Positions 1 to 6,671 of a stretch of 14,494 nt of DNA are shown piece after piece; within the stretch, counting starts at the first letter, position 1; each line of letters opens with the position of its first letter. The translations under genes and the position numbers were made by a program. The DNA is from Betaproteobacteria bacterium (lineage in GTDB: Bacteria; Pseudomonadota; Gammaproteobacteria; Burkholderiales; SG8-39), in the NCBI GenBank assembly GCA_005882235.1, contig VBCT01000094.1, positions 1 to 14,494 on the forward strand, read 5' to 3'. The notes below the pieces were generated by a model. It searched no databases. It saw nothing but the letters and a program-made list of their open reading frames with translations, and had not been told where the DNA came from.

Positions 1-228
1 ATGCCTAGTAGGATCGTCGTGAATAGACTATTGTCGCTCTTGATTCGGAGTTATCGCTACGGTCTGAGCCCGCTGCTGGGCATGCACTGCCGTTTCCATC
101 CCTCCTGCTCCGCATACGCCCTGGAGGCTCTCGAGCGCCACGGCGCAGCGCGCGGCACGTGGCTTGCTCTCGCGCGCCTTGCGCGGTGTCATCCCTGGAA
201 CCCAGGCGGCCATGACCCGGTCCCGTAA
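1..228 (+). CDS. yidD: Membrane protein insertion efficiency factor YidD
   Basis: Small basic protein (75 aa) of the YidD family, which assists YidC/Sec-dependent insertion of inner-membrane proteins. The family pattern is plain: an amphipathic N-terminus, then YRYGLSPLLG, a Cys-rich core HCRFHPSCSAYA with an HG a few residues later, and the C-terminal RCHPWNPGGHDPVP. Length is typical (about 70-85 aa). The gene is followed immediately by yidC, as in the widespread rpmH-rnpA-yidD-yidC-mnmE order; rpmH and rnpA would lie just outside the window. The ATG is the very first base of the window, so an earlier in-frame start, or overlap with the end of rnpA, cannot be excluded. The function is certain as to family; the exact molecular role of YidD remains loosely defined in the literature. 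Confidence 0.93.
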   Translation: MPSRIVVNRLLSLLIRSYRYGLSPLLGMHCRFHPSCSAYALEALERHGAARGTWLALARLARCHPWNPGGHDPVP

Positions 229-243
229 TTGTCCGCTCCCCTC

Positions 244-1884
244 ATGGACACTCAGCGCCTGATCCTCTTCTTCGTGTTCTCTTTCTCGCTGCTGCTCCTT
301 TGGGAAGCGTGGCAGAAGGAGCTTCGGCCTCCCGCGCCTAGCAGCCCGTCAGCGCAGGGGTCGGTGCCGATGCCGAGCACGCCGGCGGGGACAGCCACGG
401 GGAGGAACGTGGATGCGCTGCCCGCGACATCGGCACCGGCGGGCAAACCCAGGGAGCGCGTGCGGGTTCACACGGATACCATGCTTGCGGAAATCGATAC
501 ACAAGGCGGAGACATCGTCTATCTGGAATTGCTCAAACATAAAGGCACACTCCACGAGACGAAGAATTTCGTCCTCTTTGGACCCGAGCATCATTACGCC
601 GCGGAAAGCGGCTTGATCGGCGAGGGGCTCCCGAACCACCGGACGCTGTTCCGCGCGTCCGCCAGGGAATTCACTCTGGGAGAGGGTCGGGACAGACTAG
701 ACGTGCGGCTCGAGGCGAGCACCCCGGAAGGTATTAGGGTAACCAAGATTTTGACGTTCTATCCCGGGAGTTATCGTATCGATATCGCCGCGGAAATCGC
801 GAACGGCACAGTCACGCCGTTCGCAACCCACGCCTATTTCCAGGTCACCCGCGACGGCAAGTCCCCCCCGGGCGATCCCTACATGGCGCAGACCTACACG
901 GGCGCCGCGTTCTACACCGAACGAGACAAGTTTCACAAGCTCACTTTTGAAGACATTGCCAAAGGCAAAGCTCCTTATCCGAAGAGCTCCGACAACGGCT
1001 GGATCGCAATCATTCAGCACTATTTCGTGGCAGCGCTCCTTCCTCCAGATAAGTCGCCGCGCGAGTTCTACGCGCGAAAGCTCGCCGAAGATCTTTATTC
1101 GGTCGGCGTGATTGTGCCCATTGGACCGATTGCGCAGGGTGCCGACGCCCGCGTCGTGGTGCCGTTGTATGCGGGACCTCAGGATCAGGACCACTTGCAT
1201 TCCGTCGCACCGGGCCTGGAACTCGTCGTCGACTACGGATGGCTCACGGTGATCGCGGCGCCGCTCTTCTGGGTTCTCAAACTTTTCCACGGTTGGATGG
1301 GGAACTGGGGTCTTGCCATCATGCTGCTGACCGTAGTCATCAAGCTGATCTTTTTTCCGCTGTCGGCCGCGAGCTACCGCTCGATGGCGAAGATGAAGCT
1401 GGTAACACCGCGGCTGATGAAGCTCCGCGAGCAATATGCGAGCGACAAGGCGAAGCTGAACCAGGCGATGATGGACCTTTACAAGACCGAGAAAATCAAC
1501 CCGCTCGGCGGTTGCTTGCCGATCCTCGTGCAGATTCCGGTCTTCATCGCGCTCTACTGGGTGCTCTTCGAAAGCGTTGAACTGCGGCACGCGCCGTTTT
1601 ATCTCTGGATCAAGGATCTTTCTGCGCCCGATCCTTGGTACGTGCTTCCGACGCTGATGATGGCGTCCATGATCGTTCAGACCAAAATGAATCCCACGCC
1701 GCCTGATCCGGTTCAAGCCAAGGTCATGATGATCATGCCGTTCGCATTCGGGGTGATGTTCTACTTTTTTGCGTCGGGCCTGGTTCTCTACTGGTTCGTC
1801 AACAATATCCTGTCGATCCTGCAGCAGTGGCAAATTACGCGCATGATCGAGGGAGAAAAGACCGCCGCCAGCGCCAAACGCTGA
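244..1884 (+). CDS. yidC: Membrane protein insertase YidC
   Basis: Inner-membrane insertase and chaperone (546 aa), working alone or with SecYEG. I chose ATG 244 because the protein then begins MDTQRLILFFVFSFSLLLLW, the usual first transmembrane helix of Gram-negative YidC; a TTG at 229, touching the yidD stop, would add only five residues. A Pro/Ser/Ala-rich linker (about 30-70) leads to the large periplasmic P1 domain (about 75-320), then the conserved five-helix insertase core (about 330-540). Within the core, SYRSMAKM carries the conserved positively charged groove residue Arg379, followed by the cytoplasmic hairpin and the NPLGGCLPILVQIPVFIALY helix. The P1 domain marks this as the Gram-negative type. 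No strong Shine-Dalgarno is visible before the start, so translation may be coupled to yidD. Confidence 0.97.
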   Translation: MDTQRLILFFVFSFSLLLLWEAWQKELRPPAPSSPSAQGSVPMPSTPAGTATGRNVDALPATSAPAGKPRERVRVHTDTMLAEIDTQGGDIVYLELLKHKGTLHETKNFVLFGPEHHYAAESGLIGEGLPNHRTLFRASAREFTLGEGRDRLDVRLEASTPEGIRVTKILTFYPGSYRIDIAAEIANGTVTPFATHAYFQVTRDGKSPPGDPYMAQTYTGAAFYTERDKFHKLTFEDIAKGKAPYPKSSDNGWIAIIQHYFVAALLPPDKSPREFYARKLAEDLYSVGVIVPIGPIAQGADARVVVPLYAGPQDQDHLHSVAPGLELVVDYGWLTVIAAPLFWVLKLFHGWMGNWGLAIMLLTVVIKLIFFPLSAASYRSMAKMKLVTPRLMKLREQYASDKAKLNQAMMDLYKTEKINPLGGCLPILVQIPVFIALYWVLFESVELRHAPFYLWIKDLSAPDPWYVLPTLMMASMIVQTKMNPTPPDPVQAKVMMIMPFAFGVMFYFFASGLVLYWFVNNILSILQQWQITRMIEGEKTAASAKR

Positions 1885-1890
1885 GGTGCC

Positions 1891-1905
1891 GCCCGCATAG
1901 CGGGC
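1891..1905 (+). repeat. Short perfect hairpin between yidC and mnmE
   Basis: GCCCGC and GCGGGC form a perfect 6-bp GC stem with a 3-nt ATA loop, seven bases after the yidC stop. No T-tract follows (the next bases are AGGACGATAAAA), so it does not look like a rho-independent terminator. In a 47-bp spacer inside a likely operon it could stabilise an upstream mRNA end or mark a processing site. That role is inference. Confidence 0.4.
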
Positions 1906-1931
1906 AGGACGATAAAACCCCGGAAGCAAGC

Positions 1932-3281
1932 ATGGCAGGACCGTCCGATACCGATGTGATCGCGGCTGTCGGGACCGCGCCGGGAAGGGCCGGCATCGGC
2001 GTTGTACGCGTCTCCGGGAAGAAGCTAGAGAAGCTCGCATTACGATTGCTCGGTGGCGTACCGGCGCCGCGGCTGGCGGTGCGCGCGATTTTCCGCGGGG
2101 CTGCCGGCGATCCGATCGACGACGGCATCGCGCTTTTCTTTCCTGCACCGGCGTCCTATACCGGCGAAGATGTGCTTGAGCTCCAGGGTCACGGGGGACC
2201 TGTGGTGCTGGGCATGATCCTGAGGCGATGCCTGGAGCTTGGCGCACGCCTCGCCGAGCCCGGAGAATTTACGCGTCGCGCTTTCCTGAATGACAAGCTC
2301 GATCTCGCGCAGGCCGAAGCCGTAGCCGACCTTATCGACGCGGCTACCGAGGCAGCGGCGCGTTGCGCGCTACGATCGCTGCGCGGCGAATTCTCGGAGG
2401 TGATCGGGAACCTTGAAAAGCAACTCGTCGAGCTGCGCATGCTGGTGGAAGCAACCTTGGACTTCCCCGAAGAGGAAATCGATCAGCTGGACCGGGAGGA
2501 CGCCCGCCGGCGCCTGAGGCACCTGCAGGAAGAGGTGACCCGTTCGCTTGCTCGCGGCCGTCAGGGCAGCGTTCTTCGCAGCGGACTTCAGGTCGTATTG
2601 GCCGGCCGGCCGAACGTAGGAAAATCGTCCCTCCTCAACCGGCTTGCCGGAGAAGACCTCGCTATCGTCACTGAGATTCCTGGCACCACACGCGACGCGG
2701 TGCGTCAGACCATTCAGATCGACGGCGTGCCCATGAATATCATCGATACCGCCGGTCTGCGTGACACGGCAGACGAGGTCGAAGCGATCGGAATCGCGCG
2801 CACCTGGGAAGCGATCGGACACGCCGATGTGCTACTTCTCGTCGTCGACGCCGGTACCGGTGTTACTGCAGCCGACCGGTTCATCGTCGACCGGCTGCCG
2901 GGGAAACTGAGGCCGGTTACGGTGTTCAACAAGATCGATCTTTCCGGTGATTCGCCGCGGGCGGAGGAGAACACGAAAGGTTGGCACGTTCATGTTTCGG
3001 CCAGGACCGGTGAGGGCCTGGGCGCGCTCCGTCAGGCCCTGCTCAAGCTCGCCGGCTGGCAATCGGGAGGAGAAGATGTATTTATGGCGCGCGAGCGGCA
3101 CCTGGTCTCCCTCGAGCGCGTAGCACAGGCTCTTGAGCGAGCCGGACAGACGATGCTACAGAGCGAACTGTTCGCGGAAGAACTTCGTCTAGCACAGCGC
3201 GAGCTCGGCTCGATTACCGGGGAGTTTTCGGCGGATGACCTGCTGGGTCAAATCTTCGCGCGCTTCTGCGTCGGAAAATGA
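1932..3281 (+). CDS. mnmE: tRNA uridine-5-carboxymethylaminomethyl(34) synthesis GTPase MnmE
   Basis: GTPase that, with MnmG (encoded downstream in this window), makes the cmnm5 modification at wobble U34 of several tRNAs; older names trmE/thdF. ATG 1932 gives the typical N-terminus MAGPSDTDVIAAVGTAPGRA and has a GGAAG Shine-Dalgarno five bases upstream; the reading frame is open further upstream (to 1827) but inside yidC. Length 449 aa is normal. Domain order: folate-binding TrmE-N domain (about 1-120), helical domain with an inserted G domain showing GRPNVGKS (225-232), TTRD (252-255), DTAG (272-275) and NKID (333-336), and the C-terminal CVGK, the family's C-x-G-K motif whose Cys is essential. 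All catalytic motifs are intact. It follows yidC by 47 bp and is probably co-transcribed. Confidence 0.97.
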   Translation: MAGPSDTDVIAAVGTAPGRAGIGVVRVSGKKLEKLALRLLGGVPAPRLAVRAIFRGAAGDPIDDGIALFFPAPASYTGEDVLELQGHGGPVVLGMILRRCLELGARLAEPGEFTRRAFLNDKLDLAQAEAVADLIDAATEAAARCALRSLRGEFSEVIGNLEKQLVELRMLVEATLDFPEEEIDQLDREDARRRLRHLQEEVTRSLARGRQGSVLRSGLQVVLAGRPNVGKSSLLNRLAGEDLAIVTEIPGTTRDAVRQTIQIDGVPMNIIDTAGLRDTADEVEAIGIARTWEAIGHADVLLLVVDAGTGVTAADRFIVDRLPGKLRPVTVFNKIDLSGDSPRAEENTKGWHVHVSARTGEGLGALRQALLKLAGWQSGGEDVFMARERHLVSLERVAQALERAGQTMLQSELFAEELRLAQRELGSITGEFSADDLLGQIFARFCVGK

Positions 3282-3297
3282 AACCGATCCGTTCCGC

Positions 3298-4338
3298 ATG
3301 AAGCCTTATCCGGTCCTGAAAGCGCTCGTCATTTGCGCGGCGAGCGGCGCCTTGTTCAGCGCACTGCGCGCGCCGCTGCCGTGGATGATTGGGCCGCTGC
3401 TCGCGATGGCGCTGGGAAAATTCCTGAGCGCCGAGGTTGCCGCGCCGAGAGGAGGTAGGTCGGCAGGGCAGCTGGTGATCGCCTGCGCGCTCGGCTTGTA
3501 CTTCACTCCGGCAGTCGCTGGCGAAGTCGCGGCGCACTGGTATCTGTTGGTCGCGGCGGCCATGCTCGCGATCTTGCTCGCCTATGGGAGTGGCTGGTTT
3601 CTCATGCGCAGCGCCGGACTCGATGCGACCACTGCGCTTTTCGCCAGCGTTCCCGGCGGCGCAGCGGAAATGACGATCCTGGGTGAGCGCCATGGCGCGC
3701 GTTCCGACCGCGTGGTCCTCGCGCAGGCCTTGCGCGTGTTCATCGTCGTGCTCATCGTGCCGTTTGCGTTCACCGGATTCGGCTTGCACGGTACCGATGC
3801 CTATCGTCCCGCGCAGTTTGCCGTCGACGTCCTCGGCCTGATCGCGTTGCTCGGCGCGGCCGCGCTGGTCGGCGGCGCCCTCGCCAAGGTCGGCATGCCG
3901 AACGCCTGGATGCTCGGGCCGCTCGGCGTGACCGTCGCCCTCACCTTGGGCGAGGTGAGCCTCTCCGCGATTCCGACCTGGCTGTCCAACGCTGCACAAC
4001 TCCTGATCGGGTGCTCGCTCGGCGCGGGATTCGAGCGCGAGTCTTTGCGAACCTCGTCCCGCTTTATCGGCATGGTTTGCCTCTCGGTGGTGCTCGCGAT
4101 GCTGGGTTCAGCGCTGTGTGCTTGGGGTCTCGCCGTCCTCGGCGCGGTCCCAATCTCGACGATGGTGCTCGCCACGGCGCCGGGAGGCATGGCGGAAATG
4201 TGTGTCACTGCCAAGGTGCTCCAACTCGGGGTGCCGCTGGTCACGGCGGCCCACGTCGCGCGGGTGGTTATTCTCGTGACCACGACCGCGCCCATGTTCC
4301 GGCTTGCGAAACATCTGCGTCGCAGCTGGCGGATCTAA
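3298..4338 (+). CDS. AbrB-family (AbrB duplication) integral membrane protein
   Basis: Very hydrophobic 346-aa protein of the Gram-negative AbrB-duplication family, often labelled ammonia monooxygenase or AbrB regulator in databases. Those labels are misleading: it has no DNA-binding domain and is a polytopic membrane protein of uncertain function. The internal duplication is visible: PWMIGPLLAMALG near residue 30 matches AWMLGPLGVTVALT near 200, and PGGAAEMTILGERHG near 118 matches PGGMAEMCVTAKVLQ near 295. About ten hydrophobic segments can be counted. I prefer ATG 3298, 16 bp after mnmE, because the protein then starts directly before the first helix; an in-frame ATG at 3235 would overlap mnmE by 47 bp and add a polar leader. 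No good ribosome site is seen. It is likely a transport or envelope protein, but the substrate is unknown. Confidence 0.85.
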   Translation: MKPYPVLKALVICAASGALFSALRAPLPWMIGPLLAMALGKFLSAEVAAPRGGRSAGQLVIACALGLYFTPAVAGEVAAHWYLLVAAAMLAILLAYGSGWFLMRSAGLDATTALFASVPGGAAEMTILGERHGARSDRVVLAQALRVFIVVLIVPFAFTGFGLHGTDAYRPAQFAVDVLGLIALLGAAALVGGALAKVGMPNAWMLGPLGVTVALTLGEVSLSAIPTWLSNAAQLLIGCSLGAGFERESLRTSSRFIGMVCLSVVLAMLGSALCAWGLAVLGAVPISTMVLATAPGGMAEMCVTAKVLQLGVPLVTAAHVARVVILVTTTAPMFRLAKHLRRSWRI

Positions 4339-4440
4339 ACGAGCGGATTATCTCGTAAGTGCCAGTTCTATCGCGGCATTTTTGGCGCAACGCGGATCGT
4401 GATAGAGTTCGCAGCCTAACGTTTCTTCACGACCAGCAGC

Positions 4441-4461
4441 CTCGGCTCACATGCTGCCGAG
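4441..4461 (+). repeat. Small inverted repeat upstream of pckG
   Basis: CTCGGC (4441-4446) and GCCGAG (4456-4461) form a 6-bp stem with a 9-nt loop in the 146-bp spacer between the AbrB-family gene and pckG. There is no T-run behind it, and it lies only 23 bp before the pckG start, so it could equally be a leader hairpin or an operator half-site pair. No clear promoter could be picked in this spacer. Confidence 0.25.
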
Positions 4462-4484
4462 TCGTTATCGCGAGGCCCCAAGGG

Positions 4485-6317
4485 ATGAATCAACCCTACG
4501 CTGCCGCCATAGATATCGGCGCTCCGGCTTACGTTCAACACCACGGCGTCAAGGAATGGGTTGCGCGCTTTGCCGCGCTGACAAAACCGGACCGGGTTCA
4601 ATGGTGCGATGGCTCGCGGGAAGAATACGACCGGCTTTGCGACGAGATGGTCAAGTCGGGAATGCTGAAGCGGCTCAGCCCCAAGCTTCGTCCGAATTCT
4701 TTCCTCGCGCTCTCTGATCCCAACGACGTGGCGCGCACCGAAGACCGGACCTTCATCTGCTCTCAGAAAAAGGAAGATGCGGGCCCGACCAACAACTGGG
4801 TCGATCCCGGGGAGATGCGCGCGACCTTGAGCAAGCTCTTCGACGGCTGCATGCGCGGCCGGACGCTGTATGTGGTTCCGTTCTCAATGGGGCCGATCGG
4901 GTCGCACATCGCGCATATCGGCATCGAGCTGACCGATTCGCCCTACGTGGTGGTCAGCATGCACATCATGACGCGCATGTCGAAAAAGGTGTGGGAAATT
5001 CTGGGTAAAAGCGGGCATTTCGTACCCTGCCTCCATTCAGTCGGTGCGCCGCTCGCTCTCGGCCAGAAGGATGTGCGCTGGCCGTGCAGCAAGGAGCACA
5101 AATATATCGTCCATTATCCGGAAACCAAGGAAATATGGTCCTTCGGGTCGGGTTATGGTGGCAACGCACTGCTCGGGAAAAAGTGTTTTTCGCTTCGCAT
5201 CGCCTCCATCATGGGGCGCGAGCAGGGATGGCTCGCCGAGCACATGCTGATCCTCGGTGTGACGCCGCCTTCGGGTGAGAAACTCTACGTGAGCGCGGCG
5301 TTTCCTTCAGCGTGCGGCAAGACGAACTTCGCTATGCTGATTCCGCCGCCGGCGTTCAAGGGTTGGAAAGTCTCGACCGTCGGGGAAGACATTGCGTGGA
5401 TCAAGCCGGGCAAGGACGGTCGTTTCTACGCGATCAATCCTGAATCGGGCTTTTTCGGCGTAGCGCCTGGGACGTCGGAGAAGACCAATCCCAACTGCAT
5501 GGTGATGATCAAGAGCAACACGATTTTCACGAACGTGGCCATGACCGCGGATGGAGACGTGTGGTGGGAAGGGATGACCGATACGCCCCCCGCCAAGCTC
5601 ACCGACTGGCAGGGGAGGGAGTGGACGCCCGGTTGCGGCAGGAAGGCGGCGCATCCCAACGCGCGATTCACGGTTCCTGCGTCGCAGTGTCCTTCGATCG
5701 ATTCCGAGTGGGAAAATCCGCAGGGTGTTCCGATATCGGCCTTCGTGTTCGGAGGGCGGCGCTCCGACACCGTTCCCCTCGTCGCCGAAGCGCTCGACTG
5801 GGACTCAGGCGTGTATATGGCCGCCACAATGGGTTCGGAGACCACGGCTGCGGCGACCGGAAAGGTCGGGGTGGTGAGGCGAGATCCCATGGCAATGATC
5901 CCGTTTGTCGGTTACAACATGGGCGACTACTTCGACCATTGGCTCAAGCTGGGGCGCTCGGTGCCTCAGCGCCCGCGCATCTTCTGCATCAATTGGTTTC
6001 GTACCGACGCAAATGGAAAATTCATCTGGCCGGGATACGGCGAAAACATGCGAGTGCTCAAATGGATTGTGGAACGCTGTCAGGGGCGAGGCAATGCGGT
6101 CGAAACACCCATCGGCAAGGTTCCCGATTTCCAGGATTTGGATTGGAAGGGCCTGGAAAGCTTCGGCAGCGAGAAGTTCAAGCGCCTGAGCTCGGTCGAC
6201 GGCGGGGAGTGGAAGCGGGAACTGAAACTGCAAGATGAGTTGCTGCGACTGCTGGGGAGCCGCTTGCCGCGCGAGCTCGCTGCACGACGCGAGACACTCG
6301 GACGTTCCCTGGGCTGA
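4485..6317 (+). CDS. pckG: Phosphoenolpyruvate carboxykinase (GTP)
   Basis: Catalyses oxaloacetate + GTP to phosphoenolpyruvate + GDP + CO2, the entry step of gluconeogenesis from C4 acids; cytosolic and Mn-dependent. ATG 4485 gives MNQPYAAAIDIGAPAYVQHH, with a GAGG nine bases upstream; the open frame extends back to 4359 but that stretch does not look coding. Length 610 aa fits the GTP family (about 600-620), not the shorter ATP-type. The P-loop is ACGKT (276-280), with the hyper-reactive Cys277 typical of GTP-PEPCK; the ATP-type instead has a GxxGTGKT loop. Also present are GEDIAW and NPESGFFGVAPGT. It stands apart from its neighbours by 146 and 354 bp, so it is probably its own unit. Functionally it would support growth on aromatic compounds or organic acids. 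Confidence 0.97.
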   Translation: MNQPYAAAIDIGAPAYVQHHGVKEWVARFAALTKPDRVQWCDGSREEYDRLCDEMVKSGMLKRLSPKLRPNSFLALSDPNDVARTEDRTFICSQKKEDAGPTNNWVDPGEMRATLSKLFDGCMRGRTLYVVPFSMGPIGSHIAHIGIELTDSPYVVVSMHIMTRMSKKVWEILGKSGHFVPCLHSVGAPLALGQKDVRWPCSKEHKYIVHYPETKEIWSFGSGYGGNALLGKKCFSLRIASIMGREQGWLAEHMLILGVTPPSGEKLYVSAAFPSACGKTNFAMLIPPPAFKGWKVSTVGEDIAWIKPGKDGRFYAINPESGFFGVAPGTSEKTNPNCMVMIKSNTIFTNVAMTADGDVWWEGMTDTPPAKLTDWQGREWTPGCGRKAAHPNARFTVPASQCPSIDSEWENPQGVPISAFVFGGRRSDTVPLVAEALDWDSGVYMAATMGSETTAAATGKVGVVRRDPMAMIPFVGYNMGDYFDHWLKLGRSVPQRPRIFCINWFRTDANGKFIWPGYGENMRVLKWIVERCQGRGNAVETPIGKVPDFQDLDWKGLESFGSEKFKRLSSVDGGEWKRELKLQDELLRLLGSRLPRELAARRETLGRSLG

Positions 6318-6335
6318 GATTCTGAAGGTCCGAGT

Positions 6336-6360
6336 ATCCCAGCGCGGTTCGTCGTGGGAT
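6336..6360 (+). terminator. pckG: Possible hairpin terminator after pckG
   Basis: ATCCCA (6336-6341) and TGGGAT (6355-6360) are perfect inverted copies separated by 13 nt, beginning 19 bp after the pckG stop. The following bases (TGCGATAATAAG) lack a proper T-tract, so intrinsic termination would be weak. It may only be a 3-prime mRNA stabilising hairpin. Confidence 0.3.
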
Positions 6361-6418
6361 TGCGATAATAAGCTGTTGTTTATAGTTATATTATAGGCTG
6401 AGCTGCAGGCGTAGTGGT

Positions 6419-6427
6419 TGTGAATAT
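6419..6427 (-). promoter_or_regulatory. Near-consensus DnaA box 1
   Basis: TGTGAATAT reads on the minus strand as ATATTCACA, eight of nine positions of the DnaA box TTATNCACA. It lies 21 bp after the AT-rich patch. Single near-matches occur by chance, so support comes only from the setting: an AT-rich patch, a second box 79 bp away and the adjacent mnmG and parS sites. Confidence 0.35.
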
Positions 6428-6441
6428 CGGATTGTAGAAGC

Positions 6442-6472
6442 TGTTAGCAAGCTGTATCTCCGCAGGCTAACA
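6442..6472 (+). repeat. 7-bp inverted repeat TGTTAGC/GCTAACA
   Basis: TGTTAGC (6442-6448) and GCTAACA (6466-6472) are perfect inverted copies with a 17-nt loop. No T-tract follows, which argues against a terminator. It overlaps the AAGCTGT repeat cluster and could be part of a protein-binding site. Confidence 0.35.
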
Positions 6473-6497
6473 AGCTGTGCGATTCCTGTGGAAGGTC

Positions 6498-6506
6498 TGT
6501 GCAGAA
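6498..6506 (-). promoter_or_regulatory. Near-consensus DnaA box 2
   Basis: TGTGCAGAA reads on the minus strand as TTCTGCACA, eight of nine positions of TTATNCACA, and is in the same orientation as the candidate at 6419. It ends six bases before the first parS site. As for the other box, the match alone is weak evidence. Confidence 0.3.
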
Positions 6507-6512
6507 GCCGGA

Positions 6513-6528
6513 CGTTTCACGTGAAACG
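6513..6528. promoter_or_regulatory. parS: parS centromere site 1 (ParB-binding)
   Basis: CGTTTCACGTGAAACG matches 14 of 16 positions of the universal chromosomal parS TGTTTCACGTGAAACA. The two differences are the outer bases, which change together so that the palindrome stays perfect; the perfect symmetry actually spans 18 bp (6512-6529). ParB encoded 3.4 kb downstream is the expected ligand: it loads at parS as a CTP-dependent clamp and spreads, letting ParA move the origin region. Confidence 0.88.
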
Positions 6529-6590
6529 TTCGCCCACTGATGAGCTGAGCTCCCTTGTCCCGCGATTGACCGAGTCCTCTGGACGCTTGA

Positions 6591-6606
6591 GGTTCCACGT
6601 GAAACA
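6591..6606. promoter_or_regulatory. parS: parS centromere site 2 (ParB-binding)
   Basis: GGTTCCACGTGAAACA matches 14 of 16 parS positions, with the right half perfect and two changes in the left half. Its centre lies 78 bp from that of the first site. It sits 65 bp before the mnmG start, so ParB bound here could also touch mnmG transcription (inference). A pair of sites next to the par genes is common. Confidence 0.82.
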
Positions 6607-6671
6607 CTGTCTCTCATCGTGGAATAGCTTTAAAATTCGATTGGTTTCGGTCTATTTTCGTGCCCAAAGCG

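Larger units (their letters stand above)
6370..6478 (+). repeat. Four direct copies of AAGCTGT
   Basis: AAGCTGT occurs at 6370-6376, 6438-6444, 6449-6455 and 6472-6478, all in the same orientation within 109 bp. The last three are spaced 11 and 23 bp start to start, near one and two helical turns. Two copies sit next to or inside the arms of the TGTTAGC/GCTAACA inverted repeat. Clustered short repeats of this kind are typical of protein-binding arrays, for instance at origins or operators; the binding protein is unknown. Confidence 0.4.
6318..6671. other. Gene-free segregation/origin-like region upstream of mnmG
   Basis: These 354 bp hold no convincing gene; a 99-aa open frame on the + strand (6488-6787) runs into mnmG in another frame and has no recognisable content. 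The segment holds a possible hairpin after pckG, a distinctly AT-rich patch (about 6376-6398) in otherwise GC-rich DNA, two near-consensus DnaA boxes, four AAGCTGT copies, a 7-bp inverted repeat and two parS sites, listed separately. A TAAAAT at 6631-6636 could be a -10 element for mnmG, but no good -35 stands at the right distance. Proximity to mnmG and parAB is what one sees beside many chromosomal origins; whether replication starts here cannot be decided from this window. Confidence 0.6.

Noticed and set aside
697..2247. A 516-aa open frame on the minus strand across yidC and mnmE
   Set aside because: It lies opposite two certain genes, has low-complexity Arg/His-rich composition typical of antisense reading of GC-rich genes, and shows no domain.
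3298..4338. AbrB transcriptional regulator or ammonia monooxygenase
   Set aside because: The protein is membrane-embedded throughout with a duplicated helix module; no DNA-binding fold or metal-oxygenase motif is present, so those database-style names were not used.
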